Below are positions 20,875 through 31,419 of a stretch of DNA of 64,000 nucleotides, in pieces. The first letter of the stretch is position 1; each line of letters opens with the position of its first letter. The notes beneath the pieces were generated by a model. That model saw only the letters and a program-made list of their open reading frames with translations. It did no database searches and was not told the DNA's origin. Source of the stretch: Sphingomonadales bacterium (lineage in GTDB: Bacteria > Bacteroidota > Bacteroidia > Flavobacteriales_D > Crocinitomicaceae); the NCBI GenBank assembly GCA_016872115.1, contig VHBC01000001.1, positions 1 through 64,000 of the forward strand, read 5' to 3'. The translations under genes and the position numbers were made by a program.

Positions 20875-23162
20875 TCCTCAATTATTTGAAGGTTTGCAAA
20901 TCGAAGCAGTAGGGTTTTGGAACCATGTTGCGGGAAGAATATGGTCGCCTTTTTATCAGGACCCTGGCCATCGAGTTGTAGTACTTTTCCTTTGCCAAAT
21001 TTTTCGTGCAACACATTGTGGCCAACCACAAGGCTTGCCATATTCGCTTGTTGTTGGGGATTGGCACTTTTATTTTGGCTCACTTCTTTCAAAGAGCGCA
21101 GTTGTGGACCACCACCCAGCGGTTTATTGAGCCCCCCTGTAAAACCCCGTTCAATACTACCGGATCCCATTAGTGAACGGCTATTGGCTGTTCGGGAGAT
21201 GGTTTCAAACTGCAAATATTGCGGGTCAATTTCGTCGATGAATCGGGATGGTTCACACATAATAGACTGCCCCCAGGTAAAGCGGCTGGTGGCGTAAGAA
21301 AGCATGCAGCTACGCATACCTCGGGTGAGCGCTACATAAAACAAGCGGCGTTCTTCTTCGAGCTCTGGGCGCGAATTGAGGGCCATTTGAGAAGGGAATA
21401 AATTTTCTTCAAGCCCAACAATAAAAATATGATGAAACTCGAGCCCTTTGCTCGAGTGAATCGTCATGAGGCTGATATGGTTGCGGTCTTCTGGTTTTTC
21501 CTGATCGGCGTCGGTAAGTAGTGCGACATCCATCATGAAGTCAGCGAGGGTGCGGGGTGCGTCTGGCGCTGCGCCGCGCACAAATTCTTGAATACCTGCC
21601 AATAATTCTTCGATGTTCTGAAAACGCTCTACTTCTTCGGGGCCTTTGTCTTTTTCTTCGAGTAATTCTCTGAGAATTCCAGATGATTTGGCGATGCGTT
21701 CAGCAAGCGTAAAAGCGTCTGTTTTATCGAGCTCAGCGCCAAAACTAGAGATCATGGTGGTGAACTCGTAAATTTTTGCTTTGGCTGCTGCACTTACATC
21801 GGCTGGGAAACTTTGAAAGTCTGAAATAACTTCCCACATGCTGATACCATAGCGGTTGGCTGCAATAATGATGTTTTCTATTGTGGTTTTACCAATGCCG
21901 CGTTTAGGGTAGTTGATTACGCGCTTGAGCGCTTCTTCGTCGTGCGGGTTTGCGCTGAGTCTGAAGTAGGCGAGGAGATCTTTGATTTCTTTGCGCTGAT
22001 AAAACGACAAGCCGCCATATATTTTGTAAGGCATATTGAGTTTTCGCAACGCCTCCTCAAATGCCCTCGATTGTTTGTTGGTGCGGTATAAAATGGCGAA
22101 ATCTTGAAAACGAGCACCTTCTGCTGTTTTGCGTTCAAAAATGGCTTGGGCAATGGTGCGTCCTTCTTCGTTGTCTGTCAGGGAACGTTGGACTTTAATT
22201 TTAGAACCTTCGTTGTTGTCGGTCCATACCGTTTTTAAAATTTGATCCTTATTTTTTTTGATGATGCTATTGGCTGCTTCGACAATATTTTTGGTACTTC
22301 GGTAGTTTTGTTCGAGTTTATATAACGCAAAATCGGGGTAATCTTTTCTGAAATTGAGGATGTTCTCGATGTTTGCTCCACGAAAAGAATAGATACTTTG
22401 GGCGTCGTCTCCGACCACACAGATGTTTTGATAAGCCGCGGCTAATTTCTTAACAATGAGGTACTGTGCATAGTTGGTATCTTGGTACTCATCGACGAGG
22501 ATATATTGGAATTTTTGTTGATAGTAATGCAATACATCAGGGAAGTCACGGAGTAGTACGTTGGTGAAATACAACAGATCGTCAAAATCCATGGCACCAG
22601 CCTTCAGACAACGGTTGGCGTAAGTTTGATAAATTCGACCAAGCTCTGGTCTGCGAGATTGTTTGTCTTCTAATTCTATTTCTGTGTTGGCAATATAAGC
22701 TTCCGGGGATATGAGGTTATTTTTAGCAGCCGAAATACGACCAAAAACCATACTCGGTTTATAGGTTTTGTCGTCGAGGTTGAGTTCTTTTATGATGTCT
22801 TTGATTAAGCTTTTGGAGTCTTGGGTATCGTAGATGGTGAAATTGTTAGGAAAACCAATGCGTTCAGCATTAAAGCGCAATATTTTAGAGAATACCGAGT
22901 GAAAAGTACCCATTGAGATATTTTTGGCTTCTGCAGCTCCAACGATTTGGCCAATACGCTCAGTCATTTCTTTTGCTGCTTTGTTCGTAAAAGTAAGGGC
23001 TAAAATATGAAATGGGTCTAAGCCTTGTTCTATCAAGTAGGCGATGCGGTAGGTGAGTACGCGCGTTTTGCCTGAGCCAGCGCCAGCAATGACCATAATA
23101 GGGCCATAAATGTGTTCAACGGCAACCCGCTGACTTTCGTTGAGTTCGTCTAAATAGGACAT
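20871..23162 (-). CDS. pcrA: UvrD/PcrA-family ATP-dependent DNA helicase
   Basis: 763 aa; [74 protein letters not shown]. Confidence 0.95.
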   Translation of the reverse strand: MSYLDELNESQRVAVEHIYGPIMVIAGAGSGKTRVLTYRIAYLIEQGLDPFHILALTFTNKAAKEMTERIGQIVGAAEAKNISMGTFHSVFSKILRFNAERIGFPNNFTIYDTQDSKSLIKDIIKELNLDDKTYKPSMVFGRISAAKNNLISPEAYIANTEIELEDKQSRRPELGRIYQTYANRCLKAGAMDFDDLLYFTNVLLRDFPDVLHYYQQKFQYILVDEYQDTNYAQYLIVKKLAAAYQNICVVGDDAQSIYSFRGANIENILNFRKDYPDFALYKLEQNYRSTKNIVEAANSIIKKNKDQILKTVWTDNNEGSKIKVQRSLTDNEEGRTIAQAIFERKTAEGARFQDFAILYRTNKQSRAFEEALRKLNMPYKIYGGLSFYQRKEIKDLLAYFRLSANPHDEEALKRVINYPKRGIGKTTIENIIIAANRYGISMWEVISDFQSFPADVSAAAKAKIYEFTTMISSFGAELDKTDAFTLAERIAKSSGILRELLEEKDKGPEEVERFQNIEELLAGIQEFVRGAAPDAPRTLADFMMDVALLTDADQEKPEDRNHISLMTIHSSKGLEFHHIFIVGLEENLFPSQMALNSRPELEEERRLFYVALTRGMRSCMLSYATSRFTWGQSIMCEPSRFIDEIDPQYLQFETISRTANSRSLMGSGSIERGFTGGLNKPLGGGPQLRSLKEVSQNKSANPQQQANMASLVVGHNVLHEKFGKGKVLQLDGQGPDKKATIFFPQHGSKTLLLRFANLQIIED

Positions 23163-23196
23163 GGAAAAAAGCTGTTTTCAAAAGTACTATTTTATG

Positions 23197-23230
23197 TTGC
23201 ATCCTTTCCAGTGAAAATGCAGTATTTTTG
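23197..23230 (+). promoter_or_regulatory. Bacteroidetes-type promoter upstream of arginine decarboxylase
   Basis: TTG (23197-23199), 23-nt spacer, TATTTTTG (23223-23230). Confidence 0.6.
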
Positions 23231-23239
23231 CACAAAATT

Positions 23240-23289
23240 GAAGCGTAAAAGCGAAACTTCTACTGCAAATCTGCGTAGAACCCCTTTTT
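23240..23289 (+). promoter_or_regulatory. Leader hairpin plus U-run, possible attenuator
   Basis: TCTACtGCA (23259-23267) pairs with TGCGTAGA (23272-23279), followed by CCCCTTTTTG; alternative GAAG/CTTC pairing overlaps it. Confidence 0.4.
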
Positions 23290-23304
23290 GATTAACAAGC
23301 CAGC

Positions 23305-24702
23305 ATGAGAACCAAATATATTGACCTGATCGAACAAACTTTTGATTTCCCTCAAAACGAATTCTTTCTGCGCGAGGAACGTCTATTTTTTCATGGTATC
23401 GACCTCATGCGTCTGGTCCATGAGCACGGCACGCCACTCAAGTTCCATTACTTGCCTCAAATTTCAAATAACATCCAAAGAGCAAAAGGTTGGTTCCGCG
23501 AAGCCATCATGAACCTTGGTTATCAGGGTAATTACTACTATTCTTACTGCACCAAAAGTTCTCATTTCGCATTCGTACTTGACGAAGTACTTAAAAACGA
23601 TGTCCATATCGAGACCTCTTCTGCTTTTGACATTGATATTGTCAACAGCCTCCAGGCCGCAGGAAAACTCAAGCCAAAAAGTTATGTCATCTGCAATGGC
23701 TATAAACCGGCACCATATTTACAAAAAATTGCCAAGCTCATCGAGCAAGATGAATTGCGAATTGTTCCAGTTGTAGACAACATTGATGAGCTCAAACAGC
23801 TCATAGAACTCACCTCCAATGAACTCAATATCGGTGTTCGAATTGCCTCTGAAGAAGAGCCAAAGTTCGAATTTTATACCTCGCGCCTCGGCATTCGTTA
23901 CCGCGAAATCGTGCCTTTTTACAAAGCCATACTCAAAGAAAACCCGAGGGTACGTGTCAAAATGCTGCATTTTTTCATCAATACAGGTATCAACGACACC
24001 GCCTATTACTGGAATGAACTTACCAAATGTTTACGGGTATACTCGGACCTAAAGAAACTTTGCCCCGAACTAGATTCTTTAAATATCGGCGGTGGTTTTC
24101 CGATTAAAAAATCTTTGGCTTTTGATTTCGACTACGCCTACATGGTGCGTGAAATTTTAACCCAAGTGAAGCGTGTTTGCCAAGACAACGACATCCCAGA
24201 ACCAAATATTTTTACTGAATTCGGATCTTTTACGGTAGGAGAGAGTGGTGGGGCTATTTTCAGCGTATTGCATCAAAAGCAACAAAACGACCGCGAAAAA
24301 TGGAACATGATCGATTCATCGTTTATGACTAACTTGCCAGATACATGGGCTATTAACCAGCGCTTTATCATGCTGCCGATCAACCGTTGGAACGACGATT
24401 ACGAACGCGTGTTGCTAGGCGGCTTGACTTGTGACTCAGACGACTACTATAATTCTGAGCAACACTCCAATGCCATATACTTACCCAAGTTTGACAAAAA
24501 TAACACGCAGTTTATCGGATTTTTCAATACGGGTGCGTATCAAGAAACTATTGGTGGATACGGTGGACTTAAGCATTGCCTTATTCCCGAGCCCAAACAC
24601 ATTCTCATCACCCGCGACGAAAACGGAAAAATTCAGACGGAAGTATTTAGCAATGAGCAAACTGCGCAAGATTACCTAAAAATATTAGGTTACGATAAAT
24701 AA
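23305..24702 (+). CDS. speA: Biosynthetic arginine decarboxylase (PLP, fold III type)
   Basis: 465 aa; HGTPLKFHYLPQISNNIQRAKGWF, YYYSYCTKSSHF, LNIGGGFPIKKS, EFGSFTVGESGG. Confidence 0.85.
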   Translation: MRTKYIDLIEQTFDFPQNEFFLREERLFFHGIDLMRLVHEHGTPLKFHYLPQISNNIQRAKGWFREAIMNLGYQGNYYYSYCTKSSHFAFVLDEVLKNDVHIETSSAFDIDIVNSLQAAGKLKPKSYVICNGYKPAPYLQKIAKLIEQDELRIVPVVDNIDELKQLIELTSNELNIGVRIASEEEPKFEFYTSRLGIRYREIVPFYKAILKENPRVRVKMLHFFINTGINDTAYYWNELTKCLRVYSDLKKLCPELDSLNIGGGFPIKKSLAFDFDYAYMVREILTQVKRVCQDNDIPEPNIFTEFGSFTVGESGGAIFSVLHQKQQNDREKWNMIDSSFMTNLPDTWAINQRFIMLPINRWNDDYERVLLGGLTCDSDDYYNSEQHSNAIYLPKFDKNNTQFIGFFNTGAYQETIGGYGGLKHCLIPEPKHILITRDENGKIQTEVFSNEQTAQDYLKILGYDK

Positions 24703-24717
24703 CTGAGGCCTTACCTA

Positions 24718-27144
24718 CTACTTTCTTAATTCAACCTGACAATCTTTTTCGAGTGCAAAAAGAATTCGTTGCATGGCCTTTTCTATTTGCTGTTCACTAA
24801 GGGTTTGTTGTTGGTCTTGAAGATAAAAGGCCAAGGCATATGATTTTTTGTTTTCGGGCAGGTTTTTACCTTCATACACATCAAATAACTGGACATCCTG
24901 AAGTAATTTGGTTTCTGCTTTGCGCGCACTTGAGACCAGTTCGGCATAATCTAATTGCTTATCCACCAACAAAGATAAATCACGTCGAACGGCAAAGCTT
25001 TTGGGTACCTCTATAAACTTAATCTGTTGTTTTGCAGCAAATCGGTTAAGTATGGACCAGTTGAATTGCGCATAAAATACTTCTTGTTTGAGGTCAAAAG
25101 CATTTTGAAGATTAGTTGCAATTTGGCCGTAGCTAGCTACGACCTCATTTTGAAAATGGATGTCTAGGCCAATGTGGTACAATGCACTATCATTTTGCTG
25201 TTCTGTACAAATCGTACTGATTCCAAATCTTTCGAGCAGGCCCTTTACCTCTTTTTTTAAACTAAAAAAGGTATGTGACTGTCCTTGACTATTCCAGTTT
25301 TCAGTTTGTTGTTTTCCAAATAAAACAAGGGCAAGTTCTTGGTTTTCGATGCGTGCTTGTTCGTGTGACTGATAAGACTGTCCAAACTCAAAAAGCTGTA
25401 AGTTGGCAATTTGCCTATTTTGGTTGTGTTGTAGATTTTCAAGTAAGCCAAACAATAGGGTTTGTCGCATGTGGGCTAGATCTTGACTCAACGGATTTAG
25501 AATTGTAATAGCCTTTCCGAAAGATTCATCAAGATATTGTGCGTAATGTTTCTTGGTTAGAGAATTATTGAGCGCTTCAAAATAGCCTCGACCTACAAAA
25601 AACTCAGCAACATTACTCTTCTGAGTTTCAGTATCGAGCAGATTGACTTTTCCTAAGCTAAAATTCCATTTTTCGGGTATTTCAACATTGTTTAAGCCGT
25701 AAATACGAATGATTTCTTCAATGACATCTACAGGTCTTGTGACATCTACTCTGTAGCTCGGAACGACGAGCTCCCATGTATCATTTTGAAAAGAAAGCGT
25801 CTGAAAATCGAGGTCGTCAAGAATTTGTTGGATGTCGCTGGTTGGAATGTCATTGCCAATTAGTTGTGTAATCGCATTTTTGCTGAGTTCAATTTGAACG
25901 GCTGCAGAAAGTTGACCTTCATAACTAAAGGTCGCGCTACTGACTTGTGCTGCTGTGAGTTCTTGGATAAGATTGGCACAACGCAATAATGCAAAGGTGG
26001 TTAAAGAAGGGTCAACACCGCGTTCAAATCTAAAGGAAGCATCAGTATTTAGTCCATGTTGTCGAGCTGCTTTTCGTATACGCACGGCATCAAATAATGC
26101 CGACTCAATGAGCACACGCTTCGTATTTTCTGTTACGCCGCTTTTACTTCCGCCCAGAACACCAGCAAGGCATTGAACACCTTTTGCATCGGCGATTACA
26201 AGTTCATGGCCCGCGAGTGTATAAGTTGTATGATCAAGTCCAATGAAAGTTTCATTTTTTCGAGCACATCTTACTTGCAATGGCAGTTCAATTTGATCGG
26301 CATCGAATATATGGAGTGGTGTGCCAAGTTCGCGTTGGACAAAATTACTGAGGTCAACAACATTATTGATTGGTTTATGGCCAACTGCTTTAAGTCTATT
26401 TTGCAACCATTTCGGCGAGGGTCCAACTTTGACATTATTCAAGATAAGTCCATTATATTTTTTGCAGCCCTGATTGTCTTCGATTTGAATTTGGAGCGGG
26501 CTGAGCTGATTATTGGATAGTGCTGAAACTTCTGGGAATTGAAGCTGCGCTTTTGTGTCTGCATGCAAATTATGGAATGCGCGTATGTCTCGGGCTACAC
26601 CAATGTGTCCCATGGCATCGGCGCGGTTAGGCGTGAGACCAATTTCTAATTGGGTGTCGGACTCAAGCTGAAAATAAGCAGCTGCCGTTTGTCCGACAGG
26701 AGTTGACGTTGGTAAAACAAGTATGCCGTCATGACTGGTACCAAGGCCAAGTTCGTCTTCTGCACATAACATACCCTCGGAAACAACCCCTCTGATTTTA
26801 GCTTTTTTTATTTCAAAAGGCTGATCTGGTTGCGGATACAATGTACAGCCAACAGTAGCAACAATTACTTTTTGTCCGGCAGCAACGTTTGGTGCACCAC
26901 AAACAATTTGTAAGGGTTCCTCTTTTCCAATGTTTACGGTAGTTACTTTTAGTTTATCGGCGTCTGGATGCTGTTCACAAGTGAGCACTTGACCAACGAC
27001 AACACCTGTCAAGCCTCCAGGCACTTCTAGGTAGGTGTCTAGACCCTCTACTTCTAAACCTGTTTGGGTTAAGATGTCACTGAGTTCCTCGGGGCTGTAA
27101 TTGAAGTCGAGGTATGTTTTGAGCCAGTTATATGATATTTTCAT
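24718..27144 (-). CDS. pheT: Phenylalanine--tRNA ligase beta subunit
   Basis: MKISYNWLKTYLDFNYSPEELSDILTQTGLEVEG, GAPNVAAGQKV, SFRFERGVDP. Start reset from 27186. Confidence 0.97.
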   Translation of the reverse strand: MKISYNWLKTYLDFNYSPEELSDILTQTGLEVEGLDTYLEVPGGLTGVVVGQVLTCEQHPDADKLKVTTVNIGKEEPLQIVCGAPNVAAGQKVIVATVGCTLYPQPDQPFEIKKAKIRGVVSEGMLCAEDELGLGTSHDGILVLPTSTPVGQTAAAYFQLESDTQLEIGLTPNRADAMGHIGVARDIRAFHNLHADTKAQLQFPEVSALSNNQLSPLQIQIEDNQGCKKYNGLILNNVKVGPSPKWLQNRLKAVGHKPINNVVDLSNFVQRELGTPLHIFDADQIELPLQVRCARKNETFIGLDHTTYTLAGHELVIADAKGVQCLAGVLGGSKSGVTENTKRVLIESALFDAVRIRKAARQHGLNTDASFRFERGVDPSLTTFALLRCANLIQELTAAQVSSATFSYEGQLSAAVQIELSKNAITQLIGNDIPTSDIQQILDDLDFQTLSFQNDTWELVVPSYRVDVTRPVDVIEEIIRIYGLNNVEIPEKWNFSLGKVNLLDTETQKSNVAEFFVGRGYFEALNNSLTKKHYAQYLDESFGKAITILNPLSQDLAHMRQTLLFGLLENLQHNQNRQIANLQLFEFGQSYQSHEQARIENQELALVLFGKQQTENWNSQGQSHTFFSLKKEVKGLLERFGISTICTEQQNDSALYHIGLDIHFQNEVVASYGQIATNLQNAFDLKQEVFYAQFNWSILNRFAAKQQIKFIEVPKSFAVRRDLSLLVDKQLDYAELVSSARKAETKLLQDVQLFDVYEGKNLPENKKSYALAFYLQDQQQTLSEQQIEKAMQRILFALEKDCQVELRK

Positions 27145-28153
27145 GTGGTGGAATGATATTGACTTCGCGCTCAAGGCTAACGCCAAACTGCACTTTGATC
27201 TTTTCTATTATATGAGTGGAAAGGTCAAGTATTTGTTGACCCGTGCTGCTTCCGTGATTTACTAGCACCAAGGCTTGTTTGTCGTGAACACCACAAGGCC
27301 CCATACGAAAACCCTTCAGGCCTGCTTTTTCAATAAGCCAACCCGCAGCTAACTTGACTTCGGTGTCGGATATTAAGAAATGTGCTATGTCTGGATATTG
27401 TTGTTGCAGCGCTTCAAAACGTTGTTTGCTCACGACGGGGTTTTTGAAAAAACTACCCGCATTTCCAAGTGCTTTTGGGTCGGGAAGTTTGGATTGCCTG
27501 ATGGCAATTACAGCCGCTGAAATATCTTGAATGCTCGGTGTTGTGATCCCTTTTGAGAAAAGTTCTTGTTGGATGGCACCGTAGCTTGTGCGCAAATTGG
27601 CCTTTTTAGACAAACGAAAGGTGACATCTAAAATGACGTATTGATTTTTTAGCGCCCTTTTGAAAATGCTTTCTCGGTACCCAAATTGACATTTGTGGTT
27701 GTCAAAAGTGTGAATTTCACCGTTTGCGATGCAAAAAGCGTTTAAGGAATGAAAAACATCTTTGATTTCTACACCGTATGCGCCTATGTTCTGCATCGGG
27801 CTGGCGCCAACAGAGCCAGGAATCAGGGATAGGTTTTCTAGCCCGGCCCAATTATTGGCAAGGCAATGCATGACAAATTGGTGCCAGTTTTCTCCGGCTC
27901 CGACTTTGATATAAATGAATTCGTCGTCGTCGTCGCTTACCTCAATGCCGGTAATGCAATTGAGCAAGACAAGGCCGTCAAAGTTTTGGGTAAATAATAC
28001 ATTGCTGCCGCCACCTAATACAAGAAGGGGTTCGTTCGCATAGTGCTTTAAGTTCAATTCCAGTTCTTCGACACTCGAAAAGCGACTAAAATACTTGGCT
28101 TTGGCGTCAATTCCGAAGGTATTGTAGGGTTGAAGGCTGTAATTATGTTGCAT
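27128..28153 (-). CDS. murB: UDP-N-acetylenolpyruvoylglucosamine reductase
   Basis: SLQPYNTFGIDAKA, VLGGGSNVLF, GLENLSLIPGSVGASPMQNIGAYGVEIKD, GNAGSFFKNPVVS. Confidence 0.97.
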   Translation of the reverse strand: MQHNYSLQPYNTFGIDAKAKYFSRFSSVEELELNLKHYANEPLLVLGGGSNVLFTQNFDGLVLLNCITGIEVSDDDDEFIYIKVGAGENWHQFVMHCLANNWAGLENLSLIPGSVGASPMQNIGAYGVEIKDVFHSLNAFCIANGEIHTFDNHKCQFGYRESIFKRALKNQYVILDVTFRLSKKANLRTSYGAIQQELFSKGITTPSIQDISAAVIAIRQSKLPDPKALGNAGSFFKNPVVSKQRFEALQQQYPDIAHFLISDTEVKLAAGWLIEKAGLKGFRMGPCGVHDKQALVLVNHGSSTGQQILDLSTHIIEKIKVQFGVSLEREVNIIPPHENII

Positions 28154-28161
28154 GTGAAGCC

Positions 28162-28169
28162 CAAAGTTA
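28162..28169 (-). promoter_or_regulatory. Bacteroidetes -7 box (TAACTTTG) upstream of murB
   Basis: Matches TAnnTTTG, 8 nt upstream of the murB start. Confidence 0.4.
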
Positions 28170-28195
28170 GAAATATTGTAGAAAAATTACTGATT

Positions 28196-29017
28196 CTACT
28201 GCTTAAAAAACCCCGGATCATTAGGTCCGATAAGACCAAACCAATCGTAATAGGCAAGATGATGGCTTTTAATGAAGCCTAATTTTTTTCTTGGATAGTT
28301 TTCAGGGATGTAAATGCGCCCACCTTTGGTTCCCACAGGCAAATTGTCGATGCCTGGAACAGCCGTCTGAGGCGCAATACCGTCTTGAAAACAAATTGGA
28401 TCAGCAAGTTTGTCGTTTGCACGTGCACCGTATTGCCAAACTTCATCAAAAAGAGCCCAATTTCTGTTTTGCGTATTGGCGCCTTCTGGAGATAAAATTA
28501 GTGCTTTTCCAAATTGCACATAGTTTTCAAGTATGTCTACCATGCCGAGCATATAGGCATAACCCATGCTGTGGCAAACAAAATGAATTTTTTGGTGCGG
28601 ATGTGTTTCAAGGAATTGATGCAGTGCGGCCCCAGCAAGTTGGCCATTGGCAACGCGCTCTTGAAAACCTGGTTCATTGATTTGTTGATTCAGCACCCAC
28701 TTGCTTTGTTTTCGAACCCAGCAAAATCTAGAAAAAATATAGGAGCGCAGCGCTTTTGATAAACGTTTGTGCGTGGAGGTACTTAGCGGATGATGTGCAT
28801 TAAAGTAAACCGATTGGGAGTTGGGAAATCGCTTTTTGATGGTGTCGTCAAGTTGGTACCAGTAGCCAGTAGGGTCTTTAAGGTGAATTTGGTTATCGGG
28901 AAGTTCTTTGTCATATTTTGGGCCTCTGTAGCCATTGATGAAAACCAAAAGATCTTGCCCCATAGCATTCAAATTTGAAAAAAAGAAGAATAAAATAAAA
29001 AGAAGTCTATTTGCCAT
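28196..29017 (-). CDS. Secreted alpha/beta-hydrolase-like protein
   Basis: Start reset to MANRLLFILFFFF (signal peptide); DLLVFINGYRGP and nucleophile-elbow-like FVCHSMGYAYM. Confidence 0.7.
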   Translation of the reverse strand: MANRLLFILFFFFSNLNAMGQDLLVFINGYRGPKYDKELPDNQIHLKDPTGYWYQLDDTIKKRFPNSQSVYFNAHHPLSTSTHKRLSKALRSYIFSRFCWVRKQSKWVLNQQINEPGFQERVANGQLAGAALHQFLETHPHQKIHFVCHSMGYAYMLGMVDILENYVQFGKALILSPEGANTQNRNWALFDEVWQYGARANDKLADPICFQDGIAPQTAVPGIDNLPVGTKGGRIYIPENYPRKKLGFIKSHHLAYYDWFGLIGPNDPGFFKQ

Positions 29018-29750
29018 ATTGATAGAAAATGCCACCAGCAAATGCCGTCCAATAACACGCTTTTTGTTGACAAGCTTTAAGGCCTGAATTGACCCAAGTA
29101 TTGCACGTTTTAAACATATTGTAACGGCCGTGTGCAGCATAATAGGCGTCATTGCCCGTAACCACACCTGGTTTGGTGGCTTTGATATATTTGGTTTTTC
29201 CACCATGTTTGCTATGGACAAGCGTTTTTTCGATATACCGAACTAAATTGCGGTATTGTTGGTCAGTGAGCCGCAATTTAATAATGGGGCGGTCGTCTAA
29301 AAGTTGTTGATAGTATGTGGCGTGAATTGCCGATGGACCTATACCAAAAGGAACGCTAAGTGCAGTCTTAACAGTTAAATCGGACCATTGGGGTGTGTTC
29401 ATGTAAAAATTTTTATCTCCCCAACCTATAGAAACTAGCTTGCTAAGGCTGTCTTTGAAAGCGGTGTTGGTTAGAGGAAACTCTGTGCGCCAATCTTTAA
29501 TGTGGTTTGTGACCGGAACCACAAAATCAGAATGGACACCGGATTTCATGAGATAAATGATATTGTGGGCGTTTTTGTTGGAGCGGCCTTCAACACCAAT
29601 TCGGGACAACAAAAAAGTACTAATGGCGTAGAGTAAAATAGCAGAGCCTAGGAAAGTCAAAAAATAGCCCGTCATTTTTTTAATGCGCTTAAAAAAGTTG
29701 CGGGTTTTGCGTTTTTGGTACCAATAAAGTTTGCGTTTTTTTTCTCTCAT
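29007..29750 (-). CDS. TIGR02117/DUF2459 family membrane-anchored protein
   Basis: HSDFVVPV, IGWGDKNFYMNTPQWSDLTVKTALSVPFGIGPSAIHATYY, FKTCNTWVNSGLKACQQKACYWTAFAGGIFYQYG. Confidence 0.78.
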   Translation of the reverse strand: MREKKRKLYWYQKRKTRNFFKRIKKMTGYFLTFLGSAILLYAISTFLLSRIGVEGRSNKNAHNIIYLMKSGVHSDFVVPVTNHIKDWRTEFPLTNTAFKDSLSKLVSIGWGDKNFYMNTPQWSDLTVKTALSVPFGIGPSAIHATYYQQLLDDRPIIKLRLTDQQYRNLVRYIEKTLVHSKHGGKTKYIKATKPGVVTGNDAYYAAHGRYNMFKTCNTWVNSGLKACQQKACYWTAFAGGIFYQYGK

Positions 29751-29760
29751 TTGTGTATAA

Positions 29761-29807
29761 CAAAGTTAAACTTTCTGAGCAATTTGCCTAGCAAGTGTTT
29801 ATTTTTG
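29761..29807. promoter_or_regulatory. Divergent -7 boxes for the TIGR02117 gene (-) and the S41 peptidase gene (+)
   Basis: CAAAGTTA at 29761-29768 (minus TAACTTTG) and TATTTTTG at 29800-29807 (+). Confidence 0.45.
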
Positions 29808-29827
29808 TAATCTCTAATTTAATTGAC

Positions 29828-31414
29828 ATGCGTCCTCTTTTCTTTATATTGTTTTGCGCAATAAGTGCGCGCGTTTTTGCTCAGCAATCTGATGAAGCTG
29901 CAAATGCAGCGCGCAAAATGACAGAAGTGCTTTACAATGTTGAGCGTTTCTATGTCGATGCACCCAATACCAATAAACTCTCAGAAGCCGCCATTGTTGC
30001 GTTGCTTGAAGAACTTGACCCGCATTCAACTTACATTCCTAAAGAAGACCTCAACGACGCTCAAATGACCATCAACGGCAGCTTTGTAGGTATTGGCGTG
30101 CGCTTTCAGCTCATGAAAGATACCATAAGTGTGGTTGCCACCATACCAGGCGGGCCGTCCGAGAAACTCGGCATACTGCCAGGTGATCAAATTGTACAGG
30201 TCGACGGTCTAAACGTGGCCGGAATTGGCATCAAAAACGATCAAGTCAGACAAAAACTAATGGGAGATCTCGGCACCAAAGTGAAAGTTACCGTCAATAG
30301 AAAAGGAAAACTTCTCGATTTTAATATCACCCGCGACAAAATTCCAGTATTCTCCGTCGACGCAGCCTACATGATCGACAAAGAAATTGGATACATCAAA
30401 CTCAATAGTTTCTCTAAAACCACCGTTCAAGAGGTTCAAAAAGCAATGCTCGCCCTCAAAGAACAAGGCATGAAAAGTCTCATTTTTGACTTACAGGGCA
30501 ACGGAGGTGGTTTGCTCGACGCGGCCCATAAATTGGCTGACGAATTTCTTAGCGGCGACAAACTCATTGTTTATTCGGAAGGTCGGGCTCAACCAAGAAC
30601 TGATTTGAAAGCAGCTAAAAAAGGCTTGTTTGAAACAGGTCAACTGGTGATTCTCACAGACGAATACAGCGCCAGCGCCAGTGAAATCCTTTCGGGCGCC
30701 GTTCAAGATTGGGACCGCGGTTTGGTGGTTGGTCGTCGTACTTATGGAAAAGGCTTGGTGCAGCGTCCTATGCCGCTGAGCGACGGCTCTGAAATGCGCC
30801 TGACCATCGCACGTTATTACACCCCTACAGGTCGTCATATTCAAAAACCTTATCAGGACACCGAAACCTACAGAAAAGACCTCAATCAGCGATATTTAAA
30901 CGGAGAATTCTTCCTCAAAGATTCCATCAAAATGCCTGATTCCTTAATGTACAAAACCCTCAAAACCAAACGCACTGTTTATGGGGGCGGCGGCATTATG
31001 CCAGACGTCTTTGTTCCGCTCGATACCACTCAGAATTCTGACTACTTTGCCGATCTTATCCAAGGCGGTCACGTCAATAGCTTTGCCTTCCAATATATCA
31101 ATGCAAACCGAGCCGCATTGCGTGCAAAGTATCTTGATATCAACTCTTTCAAGCGCGATTTCATCTTAGATCAAGCTTATATGGACCAATTCTTTGCTTA
31201 TGTCCAAAAGGAAGATCCTACCTTGCTATTCAATGCCGAGCAATATGCTATATCAGAACAATTACTCAAACTACGTATCAAAGCAGTTTTAGCCCAAGAT
31301 CTTTGGGGTACCAACGAAATGTTTCAAGTATACAACGAAACCAACGAAATTTTACAAAAAGCTGTTGAGGTACTCCAAAGCAAACAATTTGCACAATTTG
31401 AACTCGATAAATAA
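29828..31414 (+). CDS. S41 family C-terminal processing peptidase
   Basis: Signal peptide; PDZ GIGVRFQLMKDTISVVATIPGGPSEKLGILPGDQIVQVDG; catalytic region DEYSASASEILSGAVQDWDRGLVVGRRTYGKGLVQ. Confidence 0.94.
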   Translation: MRPLFFILFCAISARVFAQQSDEAANAARKMTEVLYNVERFYVDAPNTNKLSEAAIVALLEELDPHSTYIPKEDLNDAQMTINGSFVGIGVRFQLMKDTISVVATIPGGPSEKLGILPGDQIVQVDGLNVAGIGIKNDQVRQKLMGDLGTKVKVTVNRKGKLLDFNITRDKIPVFSVDAAYMIDKEIGYIKLNSFSKTTVQEVQKAMLALKEQGMKSLIFDLQGNGGGLLDAAHKLADEFLSGDKLIVYSEGRAQPRTDLKAAKKGLFETGQLVILTDEYSASASEILSGAVQDWDRGLVVGRRTYGKGLVQRPMPLSDGSEMRLTIARYYTPTGRHIQKPYQDTETYRKDLNQRYLNGEFFLKDSIKMPDSLMYKTLKTKRTVYGGGGIMPDVFVPLDTTQNSDYFADLIQGGHVNSFAFQYINANRAALRAKYLDINSFKRDFILDQAYMDQFFAYVQKEDPTLLFNAEQYAISEQLLKLRIKAVLAQDLWGTNEMFQVYNETNEILQKAVEVLQSKQFAQFELDK

Positions 31415-31419
31415 CCTAT

